NCBI GenBank assembly: GCA_030248195.1
Contig: JASAND010021214.1
Coordinates: 1 to 64,000, forward strand
Source of the DNA: Trissonchulus latispiculum
Lineage: Eukaryota; Nematoda; Enoplea; Enoplida; Ironidae
Direction of reading: 5' to 3'
Length of the DNA stretch: 64,000 nt
Shown here: piece by piece, positions 39,001-44,336 of the stretch
How the letters are laid out: the number at the start of each line of letters is the position of its first letter
Numbering within the stretch: the first letter of the stretch is position 1
Position numbers and translations under genes: made by a program
Notes under the pieces: model-generated
The model's database searches: none
What the model was told of the DNA's origin: nothing
Seen by the model: only the letters and a program-made list of their open reading frames with translations

Positions 39001-41316
39001 AGTACGTCAGCGGAAACAATGCCCTAGTGTATCTAGGGTTAGATCGTTCGAAATAAAATAAATCGTTCAAAAAAGCTTCTGGCCTTCGTCACGCGGCTTG
39101 AAACTGCATGAAAATGCTTTTGTTCACAGGTTTGTAAAAATAATCTAAATACTTAAAGGGGATTTGGGAAAATTTTCTTCAATTGGCTGCAGCACTCTCG
39201 TACTCGCCCATATTCAAATTACATATGGTTGAGAGCTGAGAACTGTATGAGACAACTCAAAATTTGATCTTGATTTGCACGACATACGTGGTTAGTTTAT
39301 GTGTAACAAGCAGAAGTTGTCTGCAAAATGTTTGTGGCAAGTTGTGGAGCTAAGCTGCCATACAGTTAGGACCGGCTACGCAGACTATTCTTTGATCGTG
39401 CCTAATTTGTCTCTAACCACACGTATTTCCCTAGTATCCTCAATGTTGCTCCTGTATGTGCTACCAGCCAGTATTAGTACTTGTGGCCGAAGCTGAATTT
39501 TAAGCCTGCGTACGGCAGATACGGGGTAAGCAGAACACGTTGTGAAAAAGTGTCATTTGTTTAATTGCTGAAAGGGATCAATTTTTTAAATGTTTCAAAG
39601 GTTTCATAAAAATTAGAGGTTTACACCAAGTAATTTCTGCAGCACCGTTCAGTTTTCACCTGAGATGCTTCGGTACCTTGTCCTAAATTTGATTTAAATT
39701 TATTATAAAAATATAAAACTCTGGTACAGTTTCCCCGTTTTGCTAGTTTACGATAATAGCCGTCACGCAATACACTGATAATGCAAAAAATTGTCCAATT
39801 CCGACCAGAATAGATCATATGAAGACTGAACACGTTTCGAATTTTTGTTAAACATTGATTTCTGCAACACAGCCACGGTGGGTAGCATTTTGCAACGCTT
39901 ACTCCTTGCCTCCAATACTTTGGGAGTGGCCTCTGATATTCGCCAGTCTACCTTTCTACGAGGAAACAGGTAAAACAGGGAAAGTTTTGTCAATGCTACC
40001 ATGTTTAGAATGCCTATTGTGTTGGAACTTAATTTCTATAACGGTTTCTGTATGTCTGAAACTGTCCCCAGCAATAAACTGAAACGAACCGAATCTTAAA
40101 TTTAGATAGTTGGTCCTAATTTGCATATTTGAGCTAGGGAGTCATTTTCGATGACTTTATACGTTATTAGTGATTGGTTACATATAGACGTATTTTCATA
40201 TAAATCCTAAACCCCCTAGTATGTTTAGCACAGAGAGTAATTGCCACCGGTCAGAAATAGACAGGACGGAGCGCAAAAACACAGTGGCATAATGTATAAT
40301 AGCCGGCTACGCTGAGGCGTAGCCGGAAAAATGAAAGGAATCTGTGATCATAAATTTACACACTAAACACAAGTCTTATTCCTAACATTATGAATAATCT
40401 CACTGTATTAACAATTATTGTAGCAATGGGTTATCCCAAATTACAGTCTTGTGACTCACAAAAAATCTTCCTATAGGAGATAGCATGAAGGCGGTCTGGA
40501 AGAAAGGATTATAGTTGCAAACTGTAACTGATGGAAACTTTGCATCATATTGAAACTGAAATATAATAAGCAAATTGACAGCTCCTGTGCACACAAGTTT
40601 ACTATTTGAATAACCTGAACAACATGATCTCATATTCTCAAAGCAGCTCATGAGAATCACAAGTCTCACGTTCACCATAAACGTTATGCATAAGCAAACG
40701 AATACTTAGTAATGTTTGTCACTCAACTCACAGTATTAAAGCTTAAACGTAGAAGCGTAGTTCAAATTTTACCTTAGTACCCACTAGTACAGGAAAGTTT
40801 GATACATCACCTCCAAGGACGCAAACGTAATAAATAAAAATAATTCCAGATATGCTAATGGATATAATATTAAATACGGAATTGATTTTGCTGACGCCTG
40901 TCATCATTGTATAGTCTTCTAAATATTGAAAAATACTAAACCTAAAGCATGAAATGGATCAGATATGGCTTCGAGAATTTGTGCAGATAACAATTATGAA
41001 TGTGAAAACAGTGTGCTCAACGAAAGTAATTTGGTTTATAGATTATTGCCAATTTAAAGAAATCAAATCATAGAAATGAAAATTTGAATGCTGTCTGACT
41101 GTTCGCTGCTCGCATTAGAATTAACAACACAGAGTAGAGCTGCTATACCCTCACACACAAAAACCAGAAATAGCTGGTTAACTTGCAACTGCTGGCTAAA
41201 AACTTCAATGACTTCATAAGGTAAAAACTAATTATTACAGTCACTGACTTAAGCAATTACAATCATCAGTGCGGAACACTCAGTTTCGGCCAATCGAAGT
41301 CGCAATCGCATGCCAT
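11925..41316 (-). CDS. DEG/ENaC channel with an embedded C-type lectin domain (19 exons)
   Basis: This gene encodes a two-transmembrane, cation-channel-type protein of 712 residues. Exons, in order: 41316-41280, 40918-40773, 40555-40460, 37532-37394, 35795-35723, 27663-27532, 27101-27006, 26754-26591, 26442-26276, 23049-22847, 20634-20543, 20234-20071, 19210-19133, 17800-17677, 17300-17219, 16000-15916, 12840-12818, 12506-12437, 12092-11925. Every junction uses AG and GT with matching phase, and the total is 713 codons. DEG/ENaC landmarks are TM1 at residues 27-47, FPSVTVC at 68-74, GDCYTL at 430-435, AGTKVIVHE at 469-477, the cysteine-rich C531-C597 region with CSCPSRC, and TM2 with a GGS filter-like triplet at 674-676. 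Residues 140-283 form a C-type lectin fold (CPNGW, CY, WTSTGG, paired late cysteines). Lectin domains usually bind sugars or proteins, so a ligand- or matrix-sensing channel is an inference. A retroelement and several MITEs sit in its introns. Confidence 0.85.
12437..12506 (-). CDS. DEG/ENaC-CTLD exon 18
   Basis: The exon encodes IAHVCVYLLNSYVLVYEEAP, the beta strand region (V-x-VY) just before TM2. The acceptor is TTTGTTTTCAG and the donor is GTGAGC. Confidence 0.75.
12818..12840 (-). CDS. DEG/ENaC-CTLD exon 17 (23-base microexon)
   Basis: A TGTTTTTAG acceptor and a GTGAGT donor enclose 23 bases (ETHIHFKG). They are needed to bring phase 0 of exon 16 into phase 2 before exon 18. Confidence 0.6.
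13895..14519. mobile_element. Inverted-repeat element rich in CTAG words (intron 16)
   Basis: The left end GGGGCCAATTGCATAAAAATCT is matched in reverse complement by AGATTTTTATGCAATTGGCCCC at the right end. The interior is dominated by CTAGTACTAGC, TGCGGAATCCGCA and similar short palindromic words. I could not define a target duplication. Confidence 0.8.
15188..15556. mobile_element. Short inverted-repeat element (intron 16)
   Basis: Left end AGGAACCCTGTCAAAA is complementary to TTTTGACACGGTTCCT at the right end. Internal TCGTGTAAACGA-type words recur near both ends. No coding capacity. Confidence 0.65.
15916..16000 (-). CDS. DEG/ENaC-CTLD exon 16
   Basis: The exon encodes the stretch leading to AIYYTTSPIF, the family's Y-x-x-x-x-S segment. 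The chosen acceptor (TCAGCCCTAG) is the one that keeps phase; another AG near 15972 would break it. Confidence 0.65.
16180..16622. mobile_element. Inverted-repeat element (intron 15)
   Basis: About 55 bases at the left (GAGTACACAAACCTAGCAAG...CCGCAGA) are repeated in reverse complement at the right. Repeated TTTTCCACGGAAT words occur in between. Confidence 0.8.
16990..17190. repeat. Interspersed repeat family, partial copy 2
   Basis: It shares ATTCCGGCGAGGC, TTACCCCTTGGCCATTTTTTCGT, GGCGATAGGG and the CCCCCCGCGTTAACCTATGG end with the copies at 11140-11770 and 35265-35690. Confidence 0.7.
17219..17300 (-). CDS. DEG/ENaC-CTLD exon 15
   Basis: The exon encodes KCLISLGD through NCSCPSRC, the C-x-CP-x-x-C motif of the thumb/knuckle region. 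The acceptor is TATCTTGCAG and the donor is GTAAAT. Confidence 0.85.
17311..17372. repeat. TAA-type trinucleotide microsatellite
   Basis: An imperfect (AATAAT)n run lies just upstream (minus-strand sense) of exon 15. Confidence 0.9.
17677..17800 (-). CDS. DEG/ENaC-CTLD exon 14
   Basis: The exon encodes KCTLSCYQAYVLKHCNC, the C-x3-C...C-x-C block typical of the family. It is assumed to end at a GTACGT donor; the frame stays open beyond it (see findings). Confidence 0.85.
19133..19210 (-). CDS. DEG/ENaC-CTLD exon 13
   Basis: Twenty-six codons, including KLSWPHSNC and YSIN, match the (R/K)-L-x-x-P-(Y/H)-x-x-C...YS region that starts the cysteine-rich domain. The donor is GTGAGT. Confidence 0.9.
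19395..19490. repeat. Three-copy tandem repeat of about 33 bp
   Basis: The unit TTAGTTTGCTAGTGCTATTTCA occurs three times with single-base changes (intron 12). Confidence 0.85.
20071..20234 (-). CDS. DEG/ENaC-CTLD exon 12 (palm strand)
   Basis: The exon encodes SLILNN then AGTKVIVHENDHPAVP and FVPANHTLMIGIKV. This is the central DEG/ENaC segment with its A-G-x-K-V-x-V-H-E core. The donor is GTAAGC. Confidence 0.9.
20543..20634 (-). CDS. DEG/ENaC-CTLD exon 11 (GDCYTL motif)
   Basis: The exon encodes FTEPTQGDCYTLSP, the counterpart of the G-x-CYTFN signature, followed by a Gly-rich turn. Acceptor is TGTTTAG. Confidence 0.9.
22330..22520. repeat. ACCGGCC-motif-rich block (intron 10)
   Basis: GC-rich block made mostly of ACCGGCC/GGCCGGT words in both orientations within AT-rich surroundings. 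The open frames through it on both strands are composition artefacts. Confidence 0.7.
22847..23049 (-). CDS. DEG/ENaC-CTLD exon 10
   Basis: The exon encodes residues 351-417, ending with MKQFILKCWFAENPCP. This matches the family pattern of a helix followed by C-x-F-x-G-x-x-C. The donor is GTAAGT. Confidence 0.85.
23134..23544. mobile_element. Foldback MITE, CAAGAGT family, copy A (intron 9)
   Basis: Terminal inverted repeats of roughly 120 bases begin CAAGAGTAC and end GTACTCTTG. A perfect 7-bp target duplication ATAATAT flanks it (23127-23133 and 23545-23551). No transposase is encoded. Confidence 0.9.
24107..24284 (+). pseudogene. Gag-like retrotransposon fragment (intron 9)
   Basis: A short frame contains LARLPEFSGG...FTAWLRRFEAK...LPRKL. 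It resembles the capsid-type core of Ty3/gypsy Gag proteins, where a P-x-FSG motif precedes W-x-x-R-F-E. It stops after about 60 codons and no pol domains follow, so it is a remnant. The family call rests on a short match. Confidence 0.5.
25048..25219 (+). repeat. 172-bp direct repeat, copy 1
   Basis: The 172 bases from TATTAGAAAAGTAGC to GCATTCTGCGGC reappear apparently unchanged at 25780-25951. A diverged inverted copy is at 41515-41655. The spacing (about 560 bases) recalls a tiny LTR element, but the ends are not TG...CA. Confidence 0.85.
25780..25951 (+). repeat. 172-bp direct repeat, copy 2
   Basis: Apparently identical to 25048-25219. The sequence between the copies has protein-like stretches broken by stops and contains no domain I recognise. 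Confidence 0.85.
26276..26442 (-). CDS. DEG/ENaC-CTLD exon 9
   Basis: A helical stretch of residues 295-350 after the lectin domain, bounded by a strong ATTTTACAG acceptor and GTAAGT donor. No named motif. Phase agrees on both sides. Confidence 0.75.
26591..26754 (-). CDS. DEG/ENaC-CTLD exon 8 (lectin domain end)
   Basis: The exon carries the late lectin cysteines C255, C271 and C280 ending in VCQIQ. There is no WND motif before the third cysteine, so canonical calcium-dependent sugar binding is doubtful. Confidence 0.8.
27006..27101 (-). CDS. DEG/ENaC-CTLD exon 7 (lectin loop region)
   Basis: The exon encodes FDWTSTGGGYRDPN, corresponding to the W-x-S/T-G segment of lectin domains. Entry and exit phases match exons 6 and 8. 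The donor is GTGAGG. The MITE at 27197-27514 is in the preceding intron. Confidence 0.75.
27197..27514. mobile_element. Foldback MITE, CAAGAGT family, copy B (intron 6)
   Basis: Inverted termini CAAGTGTACATAATAC and GTATTATGTACTCTTG-like, with the same internal AAGCGTCATACGCTATGTATTATC block as copy A. It is flanked by a 7-bp duplication CATAAAG (27190-27196 and 27515-27521). Confidence 0.85.
27532..27663 (-). CDS. DEG/ENaC-CTLD exon 6 (lectin helices)
   Basis: The exon encodes the helical part of the lectin fold, including GGTFSLQENQFVA, which matches the usual GG-x-L...EN-x-F-(L/V) pattern. The cysteine usually found in the first helices is absent; the only one here is in PYC. The donor is GTAATG. 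Confidence 0.75.
28885..29374 (+). repeat. 5' LTR
   Basis: 490 bases, TG...CA ends, with a TATA-like TTTTTATAC near the middle. It appears identical to 33845-34334. Confidence 0.9.
29379..29393 (+). promoter_or_regulatory. Primer-binding-site candidate
   Basis: TGGCGACCGTGACAG begins five bases after the 5' LTR. The leading TGG is complementary to a tRNA CCA end. I did not assign the tRNA. Confidence 0.65.
29400..32027 (+). CDS. Retroelement ORF with C-terminal NADAR domain
   Basis: An 875-residue protein starting seven bases after the primer-binding site. The first ~660 residues are Pro/Ala-rich and match no family I recognise; they could serve as a divergent Gag, but there is no zinc knuckle. 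Residues ~664-848 form a NADAR (YbiA-like) domain: AFQGTSSPASNMY near 665-677, S703-E704-x-x-Y707-Q708, LRAKAQ, then LVEATPNRYWGIG ending at 806, and MGKVLMLLR near 835-843. NADAR proteins are known to handle ADP-ribosyl or related glycosidic bonds, including removal of ADP-ribose from guanine in DNA in bacterial systems. What it does in a retroelement is unknown. The coding region is distinctly GC-richer than the host DNA. Confidence 0.85.
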   Translation: MSKNYSGPITRSITRNLHEKVVLFHELPQSDLEFYPDASAEGYRAYYMDAVLVRGMIETVQNSGGSDLLYPVRGQPAGAVEEAMLQQPQAPPASESPAVPPQPTPSVETASERAQLTVETSALQTSSGQESLPQPSVLVAELSRIWSLPDQPTLSTQQPGWREVLRTAPRLEEPLPRIGNYTGVARLYFSDAFWQRIPQVESPHQLELLTQYGFPVALLTQRLGRGPPWTAFEVAFQVMAEGDMQVVDLLKVLFPREFPSPFPEGMDLSWGRVLSTPGEAGSEVPRPSRSVSVGAAPCDAAPLGAPRPVPQPRTSSRVAAAQGEPPAMEVPPYVLPTPPAVILNDSIVWPLGHILSPQFNQVVTNLTVVGPGSAVRGNLTPVPVDSVVTFPSDPFMGPFKVGPPDHGPGGRRHFQDGMDLYQIFPGEDRFGLPEDRLAPSPPFAGTQTLPSYAAPTIQRLVDASPTAVPFRPWSDRHWRVTHLPNVLSQSGPPGVNPYWRVTYDYWMEWLIGQSAPFAVPETVLDRYFHQIRMLFPGGAQVSHEPMPAPPEHAELIFPPERADAWQCTISFPALARDGEVVFPPVILVGTGPVQSLASVAAIAQFVPFLRVYPSLMMFQPYKESLKYWKDKSARFVHLVQSVIQDCIRHPAMASDAAMRYGAVKAFQGTSSPASNMYRIETLDDEGNPQPEYLEIWGLLFQASELAYQFAKIFIYFGLLEPGRYLASLECPFQAMEAAKHYGKGWFARVVQYRNIWEAPDNHMRAMIMLEILRAKAQVCKPFVEWLRASGVRILVEATPNRYWGIGKSAPAAEKMGPHDYPMLAKLGTTEYQNWMGKVLMLLRAELFPDLGAQVLSLWEYREEQDRNAAAEAYPQ
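32028..33829 (+). other. Retroelement 3' untranslated region
   Basis: About 1.8 kb of T/G-rich sequence between the ORF stop and the purine tract. A hydrophobic 118-codon frame (32980-33336) exists but looks compositional. No enzyme motifs are visible on either strand. Confidence 0.6.
33830..33838 (+). promoter_or_regulatory. Polypurine tract candidate
   Basis: AAGAGGGGG just before the 3' LTR, the expected plus-strand primer position. Confidence 0.6.
33845..34334 (+). repeat. 3' LTR
   Basis: 490 bases, apparently identical to the 5' LTR, followed by the CTGT duplication. Confidence 0.9.
35265..35690. repeat. Interspersed repeat family, copy 3 (intron 5)
   Basis: Most compact copy of the family also at 11140-11770 and 16990-17190: starts ACATTAACATAGGGCCGGG, ends near CCCCGTGCTAACCTATGG. 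It lies close to the donor of exon 5. Confidence 0.7.
35723..35795 (-). CDS. DEG/ENaC-CTLD exon 5 (lectin domain start)
   Basis: The exon encodes ACPNGWRRGINACYAV, the first strand and N-terminal disulfide of a long-form C-type lectin domain. The acceptor follows a T-rich run, and the donor GTAATG gives phase 2. Confidence 0.8.
36581..37246. mobile_element. Foldback MITE, CAAGAGT family, copy C (intron 4), near-perfect palindrome
   Basis: The two arms, each of about 320 bases, are close to exact reverse complements around a short spacer near 36910. Ends are CAAGAGTACATAATAG and CTATTATGTACTCTTG. A perfect 7-bp duplication CTACCAC flanks it (36574-36580, 37247-37253). C/G runs (GGGACCCCCCCC and its complement) sit within the arms. 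Confidence 0.95.
37394..37532 (-). CDS. DEG/ENaC-CTLD exon 4
   Basis: The exon encodes 46 residues beginning VHTIEEYRN. A second frame is also open, but only this one joins exon 3 (phase 0) and exon 5 (phase 1). The MITE at 36581-37246 lies in the following intron. Confidence 0.7.
38893..38960. repeat. Imperfect AATAAT microsatellite
   Basis: Run of AATAATAAATAAATAAA-type words in intron 3. Confidence 0.85.
40460..40555 (-). CDS. DEG/ENaC-CTLD exon 3 (FPSVTVC motif)
   Basis: Thirty-two in-frame codons include FPSVTVCNYNPF, the family signature just outside TM1. The acceptor is TTATATTTCAG and the donor is GTGAGT. Confidence 0.9.
40773..40918 (-). CDS. DEG/ENaC-CTLD exon 2 (TM1)
   Basis: The exon encodes residues 13-61, with a T-x-x-x-G-V-x-x-I motif followed by a hydrophobic helix, the usual N-terminal layout of the family. 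The position of the conserved His-Gly pair reads Thr-Gly. The donor is GTAAAA. Confidence 0.85.
41280..41316 (-). CDS. DEG/ENaC-CTLD exon 1 (start codon)
   Basis: A TTCTTTTCCAG acceptor lies just upstream of the ATG, implying a 5' UTR intron. The exon encodes MACDCDFDWPKL and ends in phase 1 before GTGTTC. This is the least certain exon, because another short start exon could splice to exon 2. Confidence 0.5.
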
Positions 41317-41514
41317 ATTCTGGAAAAGAAAATGCTGTGAATATAACGCGGAAGTAGCAACTGTGAAAATGCTACATTATTAAATGAAGATAAGCTTCAG
41401 CTTTTCAGATTTCAGATTTCAGCTGTTGCACAAACTTATTGAAAACTAAGCTGGCGACGAACGGTTGGATATAATATTCCTACAATAATATAATATAATA
41501 ATAATATTTGTGTT
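41317..41514. other. Upstream region of the channel gene
   Basis: Contains the candidate splice acceptor for the 5' UTR intron of the channel gene and AT-rich sequence. No promoter motif can be defended. Confidence 0.35.
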
Positions 41515-41655
41515 ACAGATATTGAATGTGGACAACATAAACAGACAGTGATGATTCGATTTACTAGCAGCACGTTGCAAATCAACTAACTATACGGCTT
41601 CGTTAAGTATAGTATGGAATCTCACTTATGCTCTATTAGCTACTTTTTCTAATAA
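41515..41655 (-). repeat. Diverged inverted copy of the 172-bp repeat
   Basis: On the minus strand it begins ATTAGAAAAAGTAGCTAATAG and runs through TATACTTAACGAA and TGCTGCTAGTAAAT, following 25048-25219 to near its end. Confidence 0.8.
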
Positions 41656-41906
41656 TATGAGCTTGTGGCGTGTCTCAGTGTTAAGCAAATATCCTACAAC
41701 TGCTTTGGCATTGTACTGCAAGCACAATTGTGCAGCACGGCAAGCCTCTTCACTGCTCCTCTGGCAGACTAATCAGTCAGGCTGTTAGTAAAAAAATAAA
41801 AATTTTACCGGTTTTTAAGAAATATTGTGAAACCCTCGCTAAAATTTACTGAAAATGTGGAATTGTTTGTAGAAAACGAGGATGGCTCTACCAGTTTTCC
41901 CTCCAG

Positions 41907-42960
41907 GGGCCGATGTTATCAAAAGCGGGGGGGTTCAGTTCAACCCAGGTTGAACCTATTTTCGGGTTCAACCCTAAAATTTTCGGGTTGGCTAAACCCC
42001 GCCGCTCAACCCTATGTTATCATTGTTTTTTGGGGTTGGGTTAGCTTAACCCGGGTTGAGCAGTTTCAACCCCGATTCAACCCAGTTTTCAACCCAGATT
42101 TCAATCCCATTTTCAGAAAGCACTAAAGTAGCCTTTCCTTTGAGGCTCTAGCCAACGATCCACAGTTAGAGCTACATATATATGCTAGCTTATCATAAAT
42201 GGCAAAATACCAAGCAAACTGTGGATTGGGATGGAAAAAAGTAATGCATAAGCTTGCTGAAACAAAGCTTAAATAAATCACTTTGTTTTCAATAATGTCC
42301 TCATATATCACCAATGGAGGTATGAGATATATATTTTAAACTTACTTTAAAAGACCAAAGAATAAAAATAATAGATACGTACCTTTAAATGTTCTTTTAA
42401 AAATATAAAAAATTTTATTGTATAACTAGAAGGAAAGTGTCTTCTCTGTTGTTTCAACCCGGGTTGAAATCTCAACCCTCCTCACTGAGCAGGGTTGAGA
42501 TTTAGCCATTTCAGCCCGAAAACCAACCCAAAATTTCAACCCTAATATAATGATAACACTGGGTTGGAACGCAACCCCAATTTCAACCCCAACCCTGTTG
42601 TTTCAACCCAGGTTTATTCAACCCTGTTTTGATAACACTGGGTCGAAGTTTTCAACCCCAATCTCAACCCGGGTTGATGCTTGAACCCGGGTTGAAACCT
42701 CAACCCGGGTTGAAGTTGGATTGAAAACTTTGACCCCGGTGTTATCAAAGTGGGGTTGAATTAATCCGGATTGAAAAACAGGTTTGAAATTTGGGTTGAG
42801 TTGAAAACAAATTAACGCTGGAAAAGATATGTCAACCCAAAAATATTTGATAACATTGGGTTGAGTACCGGCGTTTAGCCAACCCTAAAATTTTAGGTTG
42901 AACCCAATTATGGGTTCAACCCAGGTTGAACTCAACCCAATTTTGATAACACTGGCCACA
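41907..42960. mobile_element. AACCC/GGGTTG-rich element with GATGTTATCAAAA-type ends
   Basis: The outer ends are inverted: GGCCGATGTTATCAAAA on the left and TTTTGATAACACTGGCC on the right. The same end sequence recurs internally near 42550, 42625, 42735 and 42845, suggesting several nested or tandem copies. The body is mainly AACCCGGGTTG palindromes. It has no coding capacity and lies between the two large genes. Confidence 0.7.
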
Positions 42961-43515
42961 GAACGAGAGAAGCCACCCTTTCCCATTCTCGCTGAGAATG
43001 TCTACCAGTTTTTTGTCGGTCCGGGGATGCGCACCCATCATTCCCCCACCTCACATTACGAAATGTGTTGGTCGATTTGACATTTGATTTTATTAAAATC
43101 AATGAACAAACAGCATATGCCGTGCCACGTGCCGTCCGTGAGTTACATTGTCACAAAAACATGAACATTGAGCAATAATTGTTTCAAGCAGCAACGGATC
43201 AGCAAAAATAAACATTTCGTAGTTTTCTATTTTAACAAACGGGTTCAGCAGAGATAATTATTTAAGTAGTTTTCTCGTAAACAAAACCAGCCATAAACCA
43301 GATTCTTTTCCCACGATTTCTCCAGCCTATCGACGCTGTGGTTCTGTCTTGGTAAAGGTTGTGAGTGAATTTAACAATGATGGAAGAAAACGTTTCTAAT
43401 TAATTAGAAACGCCTGGTGAGTTATGAGCCAGACGGTTTGATTGTGATTAAGCTTTTTGTTTCTACTTTCTGCAAGCTTGCAGGTGTGACTTGACCCGCA
43501 GACAGTCCACAGGCA

Positions 43516-44336
43516 TCAATATCGAGTTTGTCGCTGAGAGGCCCCATTCGCCGAATGCTGAGGACTGCTATTTCGCCAGACATGCAGCATATTCTGCTTC
43601 TTCACATAGAGGGTCGTATTCCTTTCCGGATGCCAGAGAATCACATAAATTTTGGGACCAAAGTTCAGTACCAGGACAAAGTGGGACACAGTCACTTGTG
43701 TGATGGCAACAAATAAAATCTGCTGCTCTAGAGTTTTGATGTAGTAGCTGGGGAGTATACCTATCCATCCTATTAGTAGTAGTAGTACACTGGTACAAAT
43801 ATATTTGGTTTCGTTATAGTTTTCTGGTAGGTGACGGGCCCTGAAAGCTATATAGGCTGAGGCGAACGCTAGACAAGCCACATAAACCCAACCGATCAGC
43901 CGAGGGATGGTACTATGGAGACAGTCCCCCCGATGTGGCATGGCCTCAGGCCGGTCAAAGATCAGGGACGGTATCTCAACTGCAACTGAGATGAGGGAAA
44001 AGAACAGACTGAACCATAGTTCTCGTCGGTGCAGTCGACGTTGTGACATTCGGCCTATTGTTTTCGACAATTTGGAGTTGAAAATCTGCCAAACGTGCCA
44101 AGTTTTCACCAGAAAGATGCCGGTGGTTGTGGAATAGCTCAGATTGAACCATAGGATTTCCAGGATACACATAAAACTGGAAACACGTCTGGCATAGAAT
44201 ACTGGTAGGACAAAGCTGCTGGCAATTGATAGTAGGAGTGTGCCAGTCAGGGGACGATTGGAGCAAACGAAAACCGGAGTTCGATAGTAACGAATAAAGA
44301 ATACTAGGGCGGTGAAACAGGTGAAAAGGCCGACAC
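43516..44336 (-). CDS. Class C GPCR exon 7 (seven-helix domain and stop)
   Basis: Encodes the remaining helices with the class C landmarks TPVF...SNR, the third-loop NYNETK and a final helix ending KIYVILWHPERNT, then a short tail to TGA at 43516-43518. Confidence 0.9.

Noticed and set aside
39908..39960. 53-base candidate exon on the minus strand between channel exons 3 and 4
   Set aside because: Splice sites look acceptable, but including it breaks the phase between exon 3 and exon 4 and adds no family motif.
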